64,000 nucleotides of DNA from Acanthosoma haemorrhoidale (lineage: Eukaryota > Arthropoda > Insecta > Hemiptera > Acanthosomatidae): assembly GCA_930367205.1 (NCBI GenBank), contig OV884013.1:89839333-89903332 (forward strand), read 5' to 3'. A program made the position numbers and the translations under genes. The notes beneath the pieces were generated by a model that was not told the origin of the DNA, searched no databases, and was given only the letters and a program-made list of their open reading frames with translations. Shown here in pieces: positions 13,372 to 25,322 of the stretch (the first letter of the stretch is position 1; every line of letters starts with the position of its first letter).

Positions 13372-13963
13372 TTTTTTTTTTTTTTATAGCCTCTTTAAAT
13401 TTACAGATAATTATAGATCCTCAGGCGAATCTATTAACAAATTATTTTTGTATTTCTTGTAGCATCGCTACATTATATACAGGTTTTGTTATTTTATAAA
13501 CATTATATAACGAATAAACAAGTATAATGATATACATTATATGTGACTGGACTAAACTGATTAATAAAGGTGATGGGGCTCACCTTTTTGATAAAACTTA
13601 AAACTAACATACATACTAATTTTTAACCTAATTTTTCCCCAACTGTCTGTTGTCATCGATCTGGGAGGGGTGGTTGTGTCATAGTGTTAAACACTGGATT
13701 GGTTAGGGGCTGCTACGAGTCAAAAAACTTGATGTGTCTCCGTCGGATGAACTCACCCACCGACGGCACACCAACGGGTGCAGGTCAGCGTTCTTCAACC
13801 TCTCGAGAGAGGTATGTCGGAGCACTTTTCGCATGATCCCATTCTGGAAGTGTTGGAGACATTTGGCTGTATTGTCAGTCAAGTGGGTAAATAGCGGGGC
13901 ACCTTACAGCAGAGCTGGCCGGAGGACAAATTTATATTTCATCAGTTTAATCCGCGTTTAAAC
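13372..13963 (-). mobile_element. 5'-truncated LINE (family A), copy 3
   Basis: Minus-strand relic running from a poly(A) tail (T-run at 13372-13385) through a 3' UTR block (GGTGATGGGGCTCACCTT) into the C-terminal coding part. The coding part matches the copy at 39458-41000: GATGAACTCACCCACCGACG is equivalent to GATGAATTCATCCACCGTAG, and AGCGGGGCACCTTACAGCAGA is close to its counterpart there. It is flanked by a direct duplication GCCGAGAACC(T), at 13362-13371 and 13964-13974, so both ends of the insertion are defined. The small open frame on the plus strand is a shadow. Confidence 0.85.
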
Positions 13964-13974
13964 GCCGAGAACCT

Positions 13975-15777
13975 GCAATAATTAAAAACTTATATAATAT
14001 TCACCTATAATATATATTTCGGAATGAAGTTTTAATGGTTTTAAAAAAATTATATTTTTCTATGCCATTAGAAATAGCCTAGTTAAGAGTTAAAGTAGTT
14101 CTAGTTTCTTAGATCCATCTAATTTCTTCTAGATCTAGTTAAAGAGTTAAAGTGGTTTCCGAGGGTTCCGTACTCACTCAGTCAACTATCCAATAAATAT
14201 ATATAAACTGACAGAGCTCAGAGCTCTCCCACCCTTATTTTTTGCTCCCTTCAAGGCAAGAATGGGAAAGCAGAGTTTTGAAGTATTTTGGATGATTTGT
14301 ATTAGTATGAGATGTTATGGATGATTCAAGACGGACTGAGGGGTTTGGTAGGTTGTTAGCAAGGCCGTGGATTAATTCAGCAAATAAATTTTACAAACCC
14401 TTCCTCCGGCGAGGATTTACACAGAATTGAAATTGGCTAATGTTTTGTCAATGGACTTTTAAACTTTTCAAAGTTTTCCTTGAACCTCAGCTGCTTCAGC
14501 GATAAAATTACCAAATTACGGCTTTCTAACCAAATATACGAACCTAAAGGCCGGTTCAAGGTGATAGAAACATACTTTTATATAAAGTACGTTTGAGTTA
14601 ACGTGGAGTAGCTTTACGTGTAAAAGGCATGTTAAAATAAGCCAATTATCAACAAATCAAATGGAATTAATGAGATATAATGAAACACACATTCATTCAA
14701 ATATGGTATTTTGTATCTTACCTGTTCTCAGCTGCACGATTCACACTACCATAGTATTGCATGTAGAATCCTATCGTAGAATAAATACACCAACCTTGTA
14801 AGATACTCTTATTTTGTATTACTAAATTTGGTCAAAGAAGATTATTTACATCTTCAGAGAGAGATTTCCGATATTGAAAGGAATTTTTTTTAACTGATTT
14901 TTTGGTTTTTTTTTTTTTGGCTAAAACGAACTTCTGAAAAAAGGCCTGAGGTTATATTAGCCAACACTGGGAGTAGATTTATTATGATCAACTTCGCTTT
15001 GTTGGGTCATCGTTTTTTGTTTTTTTTAAAGGACCAGTCGTTACATAGCCTGAATACAAAAGTAAGAGGAAAAACCTGTTTTACAGATTAAGGGGCGAGC
15101 AGGGCATTTAATAACAAGTTCCACGCCGGTGTATTTTATCCCAGTTCCTTTATTCTCTGTTGGCTTATTGTTCTTTCAAATGAAAACACAATATGTAAAG
15201 GAGTGTTTTGTTCCATGGTGATATTTTTGTAGCTCCTCCTTCTTTTATGAAGAAAGGGGGTTTGTTTATTTTACACTTGGATTTTAGAAATTAATTATTT
15301 TGAACTTGGTTGATTTAATAATATAAAAAATAATTTTTAGCTTTATGAAAACTTACGATACGATTGATCATTATGAAGTAGTAGCTTTGCCTTCGGGGAA
15401 ATTTTATGTGCAATGAGACAATTTTCATGGAGCCCATCTGCAAGTTAATAACTACTCAAATCCTATAAGATTTGGCGTGGATATATCACACTGCTTACTA
15501 GTTTATCTCGTGCAAACAAACAAACGTTTATTAACCGGTGCTGCCAAGGTTATTTCTACGTTCCATTAGACAGGAAAAGGAATGAATTATATCTTTAGTG
15601 TGAAGTAATTATATTTCAGGTTATTAAGAGTATACATATTATAAAGTGATTTTTTTCCAAATCCACTGTAGTATTAATTTAACTCAATACTTTTCATAAA
15701 CAACAATTTTATTTTAATATACTGGTAATGAGGTATTAGATTGGATGAAATGGTATAATTTAGGTTTTAAATGATAT
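13975..15777. other. AT-rich spacer, nothing recognised
   Basis: No open frame with a recognisable domain. Several T-runs and simple AT tracts only. Confidence 0.4.
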
Positions 15778-16363
15778 TGTCGGGTCGTCACGAAGGGGGT
15801 ACCTAGTTACCCTAGGGTGACGAAGTGAGGGTTGATTAGGCTATGGCCTGTACAATGGCTGCTAGTTTTAGCGAGGCGAAGGCAGAGAATCCCACTAGGA
15901 GAGTGTGGGGTCTGACAAGGCCGGACTAAAACAGTTAGGTTAGGAAGAGAGATCCAGATCATAAATGAGAAGGCCAAGTCTTGAACATCAGTGCAGCCGC
16001 AAGACACCAGTTAGAGAGTCGTCAAGAGAATGATTTACAGGCCGAGATCTGCCCCTACTTATAGTCTGTGGTGGCTCGTTATACCCAATCATCTGCCTCG
16101 TTATTGTACCTAATGAGATCCCAGTATGCGGTGGCGCTTTGTTCTCGGCAGCCCCCAGGCCTGGCCTGGGTCACCGATACCTACCCTGGGTAAGGGTATC
16201 CAGCCCCTAACTAATTATCTTGCAGCTGCGTTTTTTTTTATTGTTTTCAACATTTACTATGACTTATGGTTTGGTAATGTTATTTACATTGGTTTAAATT
16301 AATTATAATATATATACAATAGAGTATAGGGTGATTTATCTTATGTAGTTAGCGGTCGCTACA
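15778..16363 (-). mobile_element. solo LTR of gypsy-type family, minus orientation
   Basis: On the minus strand it begins TGTAGCGACCGCTAACTACA and ends GACGACCCGACA, the termini of the LTR family found throughout this window. Flanks are GATAT (15773-15777) and GATAC (16364-16368), a 5-bp duplication with one mismatch. At 586 bp it is shorter than the copies at 37840 and 45153. Its central part (around 16020-16200) is unlike theirs. No internal coding region adjoins it, so it is a solo LTR left by recombination. Confidence 0.87.
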
Positions 16364-16368
16364 GATAC

Positions 16369-19300
16369 CATTGTTCATTACTCTCTATTCATTCGTTGCT
16401 TTTTAATGGTGTTGTATTTGATATTTAGGCAGGATCTCAGTTCTTTTCTGAGAGTCGCCACCTATGAAAGAGTGGCTGTAAGGTTGAGTTTACTAACATA
16501 GATCATACCCGACGTAATGTTAATAGTAGTGGAGGGGATAACCCCCTTAGGAGCTTCTTTGTAAACAGACTAAATAAAAGTTAGTCATGAGGCTACGATT
16601 ATTCGTTTCATTGAACCCTTATAACACAACCTGTAGATGTATTACTATTTTGAAAGACCCTAGAGACCCTATGGATTATTAGGGAAAGAACTGGTTGTGG
16701 TACAATTTTTGCGACAGTACTTACGCCATAGCGGGAGGAATGTAGAGTATTAGGATACGAGGTGCTCCTGTAAGTAAACCTGCCCAATATTTTGAGCATT
16801 TGTCCAATAAGCAGTATAGTAACAGGGACTAGTATAAAAGAGAATTTATACATAAAATGGGTAAATACTTTAAGGTGCTGGAGATAAAATACGAAAAAAT
16901 TGTCAGTAATAAAAATAATAATAACTTATAATCTCCAAGCTCTTTGTAGTGGCGTGTTGGATTAGTAACCACTTGAATGTTTGCAATTTTAGCCTGTTCT
17001 CTATAAATTGCAGTGGTGGGCTGCTAATATTACTATATAAGGATTGATGATGGATTTATACCATTTATATAATTGCTATGCATTTTAATCTTTTACATTT
17101 TTATGGTGTTATCTCTTCAAAACTGTATACACTATTCAAATTTTGACATTTTGAATGTTTATCATTGAGTGAGGATGGCAAACATAGGCCGTTGAAAGAA
17201 CTTGCCTTTGAAAGAAAATTTTATGAACATAAACGGACATTGGTGTTTTTTAATAAAACGTAAATTTTAGTTTTACCTCCAGTTCCAAGAAAAAATTTTG
17301 GGTGAGCTCATCCTTGAGTAAGCTGTCTGTGAGAAAAGCTCGGCTATTTCAAATTCACTCGGTTGTACTTAAAGACTCTCCCTGTGATAGCTTGATCGTG
17401 AACGATAATGCAAATCTTACTGGAAATCGTAATCTTTTCAGATTAGAATGAACTATCCGTTACATTGAGTGACTTCCTTAGGATGAGATCAGTTCCACCT
17501 TCACCTTTCCTGTTATGATTCTCTGGCCTCAATGACGTTGACTCGATCATAATTACAAACAGTATTTTGTTATTGTAAAGTTTTGATGGGTCAAGGTTCC
17601 GTTAATTGGTGATTTCACTTTAAGTAAAAGACAATGTGTTGACAATTAAAAAAAAATCCTGAACGGTTCTACAGTTTTTTTTTCTACAAACTTACAAAAG
17701 GTTTTACCGACAACAAAGTTACCAGAAGATTCTCCAGGATTCTGTTTGACTCAAATTTGTATTTGTCATCCGGCCTTTCACCAATGAGCCTAGTAACCCA
17801 AAAAATTTTGGGCTGGTAATTTTGGAGTGTTTATTTTTTCATCCTTTTTAAATGAAAGAAAGGTCCAATGGTACGATGTTGTTTTTAGGACAACAGACTA
17901 GTGGAATCCATCTTAAATGACGGGTTGAAAACAGGCAAAATAATGAAGATCGTGGGATTTATATTTTTAATGAAATCATGTGAATAGGTGAGTCCAATAA
18001 GCTTATTAAACGTGTCAATAATTGCAACACCATTTAAAACACAATTGTGCTCTTGCCTATATTCTTTTGATTTCTGTACATTTCTAATTTTAAATGTAAT
18101 TAAAATGTTAAATATATAAAATTGAAGTATTTATTTTCATATGAAAAGTTTAGTTTACTTGTGCTTATGTCATTGTCTTCTTTCTTTATTTAATTTTTGT
18201 GGGATGGATTTTACTAACATGTTAGCATCTTTTGGTGACAGACTGAGATCAACTCTCACAGTGTAATGGTTAGTGTTATATGAGTTAATAATGGAGGGAT
18301 CATTTATAAATAACCATTCACACGTACAAACATTTATTTGCTTAAATTTTATCCTTGAAGGTTTTTAACACACAACAATAAAAATATTATTTACATTATT
18401 AAGAGGCAAATTTGAATTTTGCTACGAACAAATACATATAATTTATATATATACCTTTAACATAGATATAAACATCATACAGTTTTAAAACATATGATCG
18501 ACTATAAACGAGATAACACTGGTGCCAGAAATTTAATATACAATTTATTTACATTAGAAAAATGTTGTTCTCTCACATTATGAAAAATAAATATAATGAT
18601 ATGTTTAAAAAAACATAATTCAAAGCAAATGCTATGTACACATGAGTTCCATTACACTGTTAATATCTAAAACCTATCAGTTTGTTGTTAAAGCCTATGT
18701 ACAAGTGGAAAAGAAAATACATAGTATGTTTTTTTTGTTTTAATAATATTTAATAAATTTATAAAAGCGAAAGTCATTAAATATACATTTATTCCTATAT
18801 ATTAAAAATACAAGTGTTAAACTCATATTGCCTGCTGTAAACATATGATATCAATATTGCTAAATCCTGGTACAGCGTTACTTAATTTCCAAGTCAGCTG
18901 AAATGTAATGGTCGGAGGAGCAATGGGCTTAACGAAGGGCTTACATCATTCCCTAGCATTATACATTTTAAGTGTTTCATTTCAATTAATTCTTTGCATT
19001 TGCAAGCACAGAAATTGTCATTACTGATTTATTTTTTAATAATGTTACCTTAGCTATTATTTTAATATCTAGCAAAAAACATTCGTAAAATTATTTTTTA
19101 AGTTCCTTTATTAATTGGGTCTATTTCGACATCAGGTTTTACGATTTCTGTGGATGAAAATAAAATTGCTGTACAATGCAGTATATTGTTATCTAAGGAT
19201 TCTATTACAACACATGGTTGTTACATTAGCATTGGAGTTTTTGCAATGAAACATTAGTTCGAGGATAGTTATTAATAATTAAGAGGCAATGATTATTTTT

Positions 19301-21019
19301 ATTTATAAAAATGGATAGTAAAAAAAAGCCACCAAATCTAAAAAGTAGGAGAAAAAACGCCACCTGCTGACACCCCCCCCCCAAATTTAAAGGAGAATAC
19401 AGCGTTTTAATACGGAAGATGTATCAATTGTAATAGGCAGAAACCACTTTTCATTTGGACAGTGAAATATTTCCCGTTCTGATCCTGTATAAATGGAAGT
19501 TTAAATCCAAGGTTTTAAATTGATTTCACTCGAGTATGCGAAATTGAATTTCAATATATATGTTACTTTAGAGTTTATAACTAAGAGTTCAACACAACCT
19601 AAGGTTTCATGCATCAAATTGAATGTTTTCTTTGTTTGCATTAATTGAATCTTTCAATTTATTTTATTTATATGAAACCCAAATTTACGGATGGACTATG
19701 AGCACTAACATCAAAACGATACAGATTTTTCTATCAAAAGTGCACCATTTTATGTACGAAATCATACGCTTCATACTAACATACAAATTTCATACTTGCA
19801 GGACTGCATTACATCATACAAAAAGTTTCATGACAAAGTGTGCATGGACACCTAAACACACACCTGGTTTATTCGGTAGCATTCCATGATGACTGAGGAG
19901 ACTAGTTGGTGTATGACATTGGAATATAGTTGGTGTGTACGGTGCACCAGTTAGTTTTTCATTTGATCTCAAGCACCAAATCAATAACAATTTAGCGATG
20001 ATTCTTTTGTAAAATTCAAAAAGACAGATATTTTTTATTTTAGAAAAAATATATTTTTATGAATATAATGCATTTAATAACAGATTTTATTATACAAAGT
20101 ACGTAAAACATATAATGTTAACACTATAAACTAAAGGTTTTTGTATGCTTAAAATTTGTATTTATACGTTTCTTTATAACCTAATAATAAAACAATCCAT
20201 TGGAAATAGTTTGTTGGACAATGTAAAACGAACACAGGTTAAATTTCTGAATACTTGCTTTATACACTAATTAAAATTAATATTTCAAAAGGGTAGTTAA
20301 GTTTGCAGAATGACATAGTTGTGATTTTCAATGATATTACTAATGACTTCATTGATTTAAGTTTCATTAAAATAAATTTATTTTATTAACACATGTTTAA
20401 ATTAGTGGGATTTCAACTACATCGGTACAGTTTATTTATATAAATATTTTAAGAAATCATAGAAGATTATTTAGAAAATGATGACAAATAGGAATGCTCT
20501 GTATTTCAATATTTTTCTTGAGTATATATTTGACTTACATACAATTATATTTATGATGATAATATATGTATGATTGTATTCACTTTTCAGTTATACATCG
20601 AATCTTGAATGTAAATGTTCTTTTTAGAACTGCGTCTTTATAAATGTCTAAGAATAGTGCAGTAGTAAGTTTACGACGGAGTGAGGTACGATACGCATGA
20701 AGGGTGCCCCTAAAAGGAACGGGTACCACAATGTCGCCCGTGGCCACCCAGTAGGTTTTTTAATTTTTTATATTTTTGAATTATTTTCTGCATCATTGGA
20801 TTGTTTCAATGAGCAATTATGAAATCTATAGGAATCAAGGGGGATATGGAAGAAAGAGCTTAGCCGCAATCCTCCGCACAGGTCGTTAAGTCGCATTACA
20901 TCTTAGAAACGGCCCTTCGCAAGGTCCATTAGCCTGCTCGTCCTGATTCCACTTGGTTGATCCTTTGTGCCCTCTCCCTGAACCTCAACATAATTCTTAG
21001 TTAAAGTTATTATATCTTT
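16369..21019. other. long AT-rich stretch without recognised genes
   Basis: About 4.6 kb, mostly very AT-rich. The interval 16380-16600 has a few short inverted repeats, for example around 16437-16462. 20660-20990 is GC-richer but has no recognisable coding content. Confidence 0.4.
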
Positions 21020-21421
21020 TTATTGCATAAGTTCTCAAAAGAGCAATAGTTAATGCCCCTTATTACATCAGCAATGAAACACTTCATCTCTTCCAAGCTC
21101 ATAAAATCCCATCTAAACCTATCCACCCTAATCCCCTAGCAGTCTTTTCAATGCAACACGCATTGCTATGATCATTCTTGGAGAACAAAGCTGCTGTCAC
21201 CTCGCGACGTGCGATAAATGCCACCGTACCTGGCAGTTGCCAGTTTTTCTAATCATGTCCTGAGCGTCTCTTGCACACTTGGACAGCCTCCACTGGCTCG
21301 TATCCGGTGACGCGGCTGATGGAGTTGACAGCCATGTGAACCAGAGAGGTCTCTGGGCTGTTTGTACATGCTGTATGAATGAGGGAGTGAATCACAATAA
21401 AGATTTTGAAATCTAAAAAAA
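21020..21421 (+). mobile_element. 3' end of Jockey-type LINE (family B)
   Basis: The translated plus strand gives a decayed C-terminal segment (KHFISSKLIKSHLNL, then a broken tract) equivalent to the C-terminus of the minus-strand LINE at 36990-39065. After that comes a shared 3' UTR, including TCAGGACATGATT on the opposite strand and the CACATGG block. A polyadenylation signal AATAAA lies at 21396-21401 and an A7 tail at 21415-21421, which sets the 3' end and the orientation. The 5' boundary is approximate. Confidence 0.75.
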
Positions 21422-24400
21422 TTGTATAGTTTCATATTTATATGATTCGGCAAAATATTTAATATTAATAGTTTAGTTACCTGCTTTAAATAATTACCAA
21501 AATTTCTTTTTCTTTCTTTTTTGTGATTTCTAGTTTTTTTGAACTAACTTCCACTGCATTTTATAAGGCGTCACGTCTTAATTGGTTTAAGATTCTATTG
21601 GTTCGTATATTAGATAACAAATTGGCAATATCTTGGAAGGTATTATCATTTGCTAAATACATAAATAGTTATTAATAATAAAAAACAACAACAAGAATAT
21701 GTAAAACAAACCGCCACTGAATAAAGGATCAGAAAATGTTTTAAACTGTTTAAAAAATATAAAATGCTCCTTTAAGAGAGCTCTCCTTAACAGGGCAAAG
21801 GGCGAGTACATCATTCGTTCAAATTTGTTGATGCTTGGGACAGGAATGCTTAGTACGTTCACAACTTGTGGGATAGGAGGTAAGTCAGGAGTTTAAAAAG
21901 CGGCTGAACTTAAGAGAGATCAAAGGAAATTAAGAACGATTCTTCTCCTGTTCCTGATAAATCTGGGTCCAACCATTCCCAGTAATGAGCGTCCCCTTCT
22001 CTCTCCTTTTTTTTTTTTTTTTTCATCCTGTTGACCGGATTCTTTTCATGCTTTTAAAATTCCAGGGTTCCCACCAAAGTCACTGATTGCAGGCCACAGG
22101 CGTTCTCCTAAACAGATTTTCAGGTGAGATATGAGAAAATTATTTTGTGCAGAATGGAATATGAGGACAGCTCTGAGGTAGTTCATTAGGCTCTGGGTAA
22201 CAATTATTAAGAAATATTTCATTTCTTAACGAAAGTAACATAATATATTCGTTTGACGAGTATTGACTTATAAAAAAAATAAAATAATAAGTTTCTATTT
22301 GAGCACCATCGATATTGATATTTTGGAGGTCAGAGAGTGATGGGGGTGGGGGGGGGGGTTAGCTCCACTGCTGCTCCATGGAAGCTACGGGCTTAAAAGT
22401 GAGGTGGGGCTCCTGGACAGAATATATTGCATGAACGTTGGTATGAATGGAAGTTAAACATTAGTATAAAAGAATATTTTCATCCAAATTAATAACACTG
22501 TACAAGAAAGCTGTGATTTTTCAAATAAAGATCTTATAATCTTTTTATTATGAACAGTTTGAAAACTATACCACCATTACATATTTAAGCTTATCATGAG
22601 TATACATTGAAGCTTATCAATTTGCATAAATGATATGCGATTTTGGCTAAACTTCAAGCAGAATTGCGACTGCTAGCTAGGCATATGTGTGAATACAATA
22701 CATTAATTACTACTGGGAGAGTTCATTGTCCTCTCCAGTAAGTGGGCCAGAAACTTTCCCTGATGGATACTTCCAACTTTCAATCGCTACTTCTACAACG
22801 ATTCCATCTAATTATGTGAAAAACAAATATTCGCGTAATGCACTGACATCGAAATACTGTCAGTTGATAAATTAAATTATTGATTATTAGTTCTGTAAAA
22901 TGTTATAATATAGCTATGATCTGAACTACTTAATAGCGGGCAAGTTTGGTTTGTTGTGCTTGCAAATATCCTGATAAAAACGAGTAAAAACTGGTACTTT
23001 CAAATTGAGAAATAATAAAATGAATACGGCCGGTGGCAAAACAGTACTTGAACTAACGTCATGTTATATTAAACAATTGAATTATTAAACACCTATGAAA
23101 CACAGTAATTTTCATTTTCCAGTTAAAATGATTTCAATATTAAAACTGTATTAGTAAGGTATTTTGAATTAGAGGCTTGAAAGGGGGTAGCAGGGCGTGG
23201 CACTCATCAAGCATGTAAAGCACATTTTAAATGAGATTCATCAATTTAAAATGAAAACTTGAATTTTAAATATGCACTCGATTTTGAACACTGGCGTTAT
23301 TATTACTCACCAGGGTCGAACACGTGTTCCTAGTACTTCGTTGAAGGTTTTGTTCCCTGATTTCGTATTGATGGAAAATGTTTCTATATTTTGCTAGTTT
23401 TTATTTATTTCTTGTTAAAGGCAATCTACTACTAAGATGATATTTGCACATTTATCATTCGTGATTATGTGTTGTATTTATTTATGAGTAATTATACTAG
23501 GATATATGTGTACACCGTAAGATAATATACATGCATATCGTAAGCTTTTTAATATAATAATTTGAATTATTCAAATGTGATAATTCATTTCCACTGTGTA
23601 ATGTTAGCTTTATGAAATTTATCTCCATTGACACTCTACACCAAAAAAAATTCGCATTAGTAAATGTGAATCAAATTCTTTTTAAAAATTCTTCTTCGTT
23701 TATATTTCAGTTCAAAATATTTTTGTACGAAAGTTATTTTATTACAATCAGAGCTAACTTATAATAAACGACTGAACAGCTATCTGATTTCAGAAATAAA
23801 TATGTATGTTATTTGACGTACCAAATTAAGTATCTTAGATTCTATAACAATAAATGTAACAGGTTAAACACAATAGTCCAATGATTCTGAAAATAAAATC
23901 ACCCTCACTGAGAATTGTGAAAAGTTTTAGAATAATTAATCACATTCTGGGTGTTTTATTGGAATATATAATTTAGGTATTAAATAACATCAGCGATCGT
24001 TTCCCTTCATAAGCTGTTTGCTGTGTCGCTCCTGAGAATGACATGGGCTGCTAATGAAATGCCCATGAAACGAGAAAAATATCGGTGGTATTTAAAACCT
24101 ACATTACTTAGCTAAAATAAGTTCCAATGCAAATTAAATACATTATTCAGTAAATCCTGTATATAAAACATACAGTGTTGCCCGTTAATCAATTAAATGC
24201 CTCATGCATGATTTATATTGGTCTTATAGTAATTTCAACGGAACCTTAACTTGAATTTTTCTAAAATTAAAACCATTGAGACGTGATATATGAAAAACTG
24301 AGAACAATCCAGGAACTCATGAACATATTGCTTTTTTTTAAGTGACATCATACGAGCTTTGTCCTACAGAGGATGTTAACAAGCGTACACGATCGGTACT

Positions 24401-24948
24401 AATTAGGAGGCTTAAACAAGGACACAGTTTTTGTATTCCTTTGAAAAAAAAAGTATTAAGAAGCGAGTTTACAGTAGGAAAACACGTAAGTTTAATAAAG
24501 AAAAAGGATTTTTTTTTCAAAAGAGCACCTAACTGGAGAGGGCAAGACATCAAACGGCTTTAGGGCAATATAGATTCTTCTACACCAGCGGCCGCAACCG
24601 AACTTTCCACTTTGTCATGGATCAAAAACTTAACCATCAGGGTTGCTGATAAGCCTTTATGTTGTTTGAGGTGGGCTCCTCTTCTGAAGAGGGGCGAATC
24701 TATCCGTTGCCTACAAGGGTTTATTATTTCACTGTTCTGATTATTTCTAAAGTTCAATCGTACAATTTTTTTTTGTTTTGTAGAAATATATGTATGTATA
24801 TAAAGCAAGAATTTCAAAATATGAAGGCTCGACCACTAGAAAGATCGTAGACTCAAAGTTTCAAGTACAGTATGCTGCTATCGATGCGGGAAGGGCGGTA
24901 TAGTCTTAATGATAATAAACGTGTCAGTAAGGTGCTGCTACGAGTAAC
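21422..24948. other. AT-rich stretch with small open frames of unknown meaning
   Basis: No recognised gene. It holds a T-run at about 22008-22023, a G-rich run near 22342-22360, and overlapping opposite-strand open frames at 24338-24563 and 24560-24850 with no domain signature. The GC-richer block 24570-24720 might be an exon or repeat, but no splice pair convinces. Confidence 0.35.
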
Positions 24949-24990
24949 AAAAAACTTGATGTATCAGCGGGGTGACAGTTATTAAATGGT
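24949..24990 (-). repeat. possible LINE family A scrap
   Basis: GCTGCTACGAGT followed by an A-rich AAAAACTTGATGT stretch closely resembles 13709-13738 inside LINE copy 3. Only about 30 bases are shared, so the assignment is weak. Confidence 0.3.
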
Positions 24991-25283
24991 TGGTAAAACA
25001 TAATGGCCGTGATTGAAGCGAGATCCATTCAGAAACTCTTTCGTAAAATCTGTCAGGATGTTCTGCGCTAGTGGAGATTCAGAAGGTGTATACAACACCA
25101 GAGGCTGATTAGTTTTAGCTTAGAATAAAATAACGGAAATAAAAAAAAAAAGCTATCTTTTACTACTAGCTATCTTTTAAGATTTATTAACACAACAACG
25201 GGTACATTAACCACAGTAATGCAAACGTAATTACAAAGTATTTGAAAAAGTAAATCTGTGTAAAAATATTAGAAGATGATGAT

Positions 25284-25322
25284 AAGAAATTCACTTCTGC
25301 TCAAGAAAGAAGTGAATTTCTT
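25284..25322. repeat. perfect 15-bp hairpin followed by a T run
   Basis: AAGAAATTCACTTCT (25284-25298) and its exact reverse complement (25308-25322) are separated by a 9-base loop. T residues continue after the stem to about 25326. It looks like a fold-back element or a transcript hairpin. No gene is evident nearby to assign a function. Confidence 0.8.
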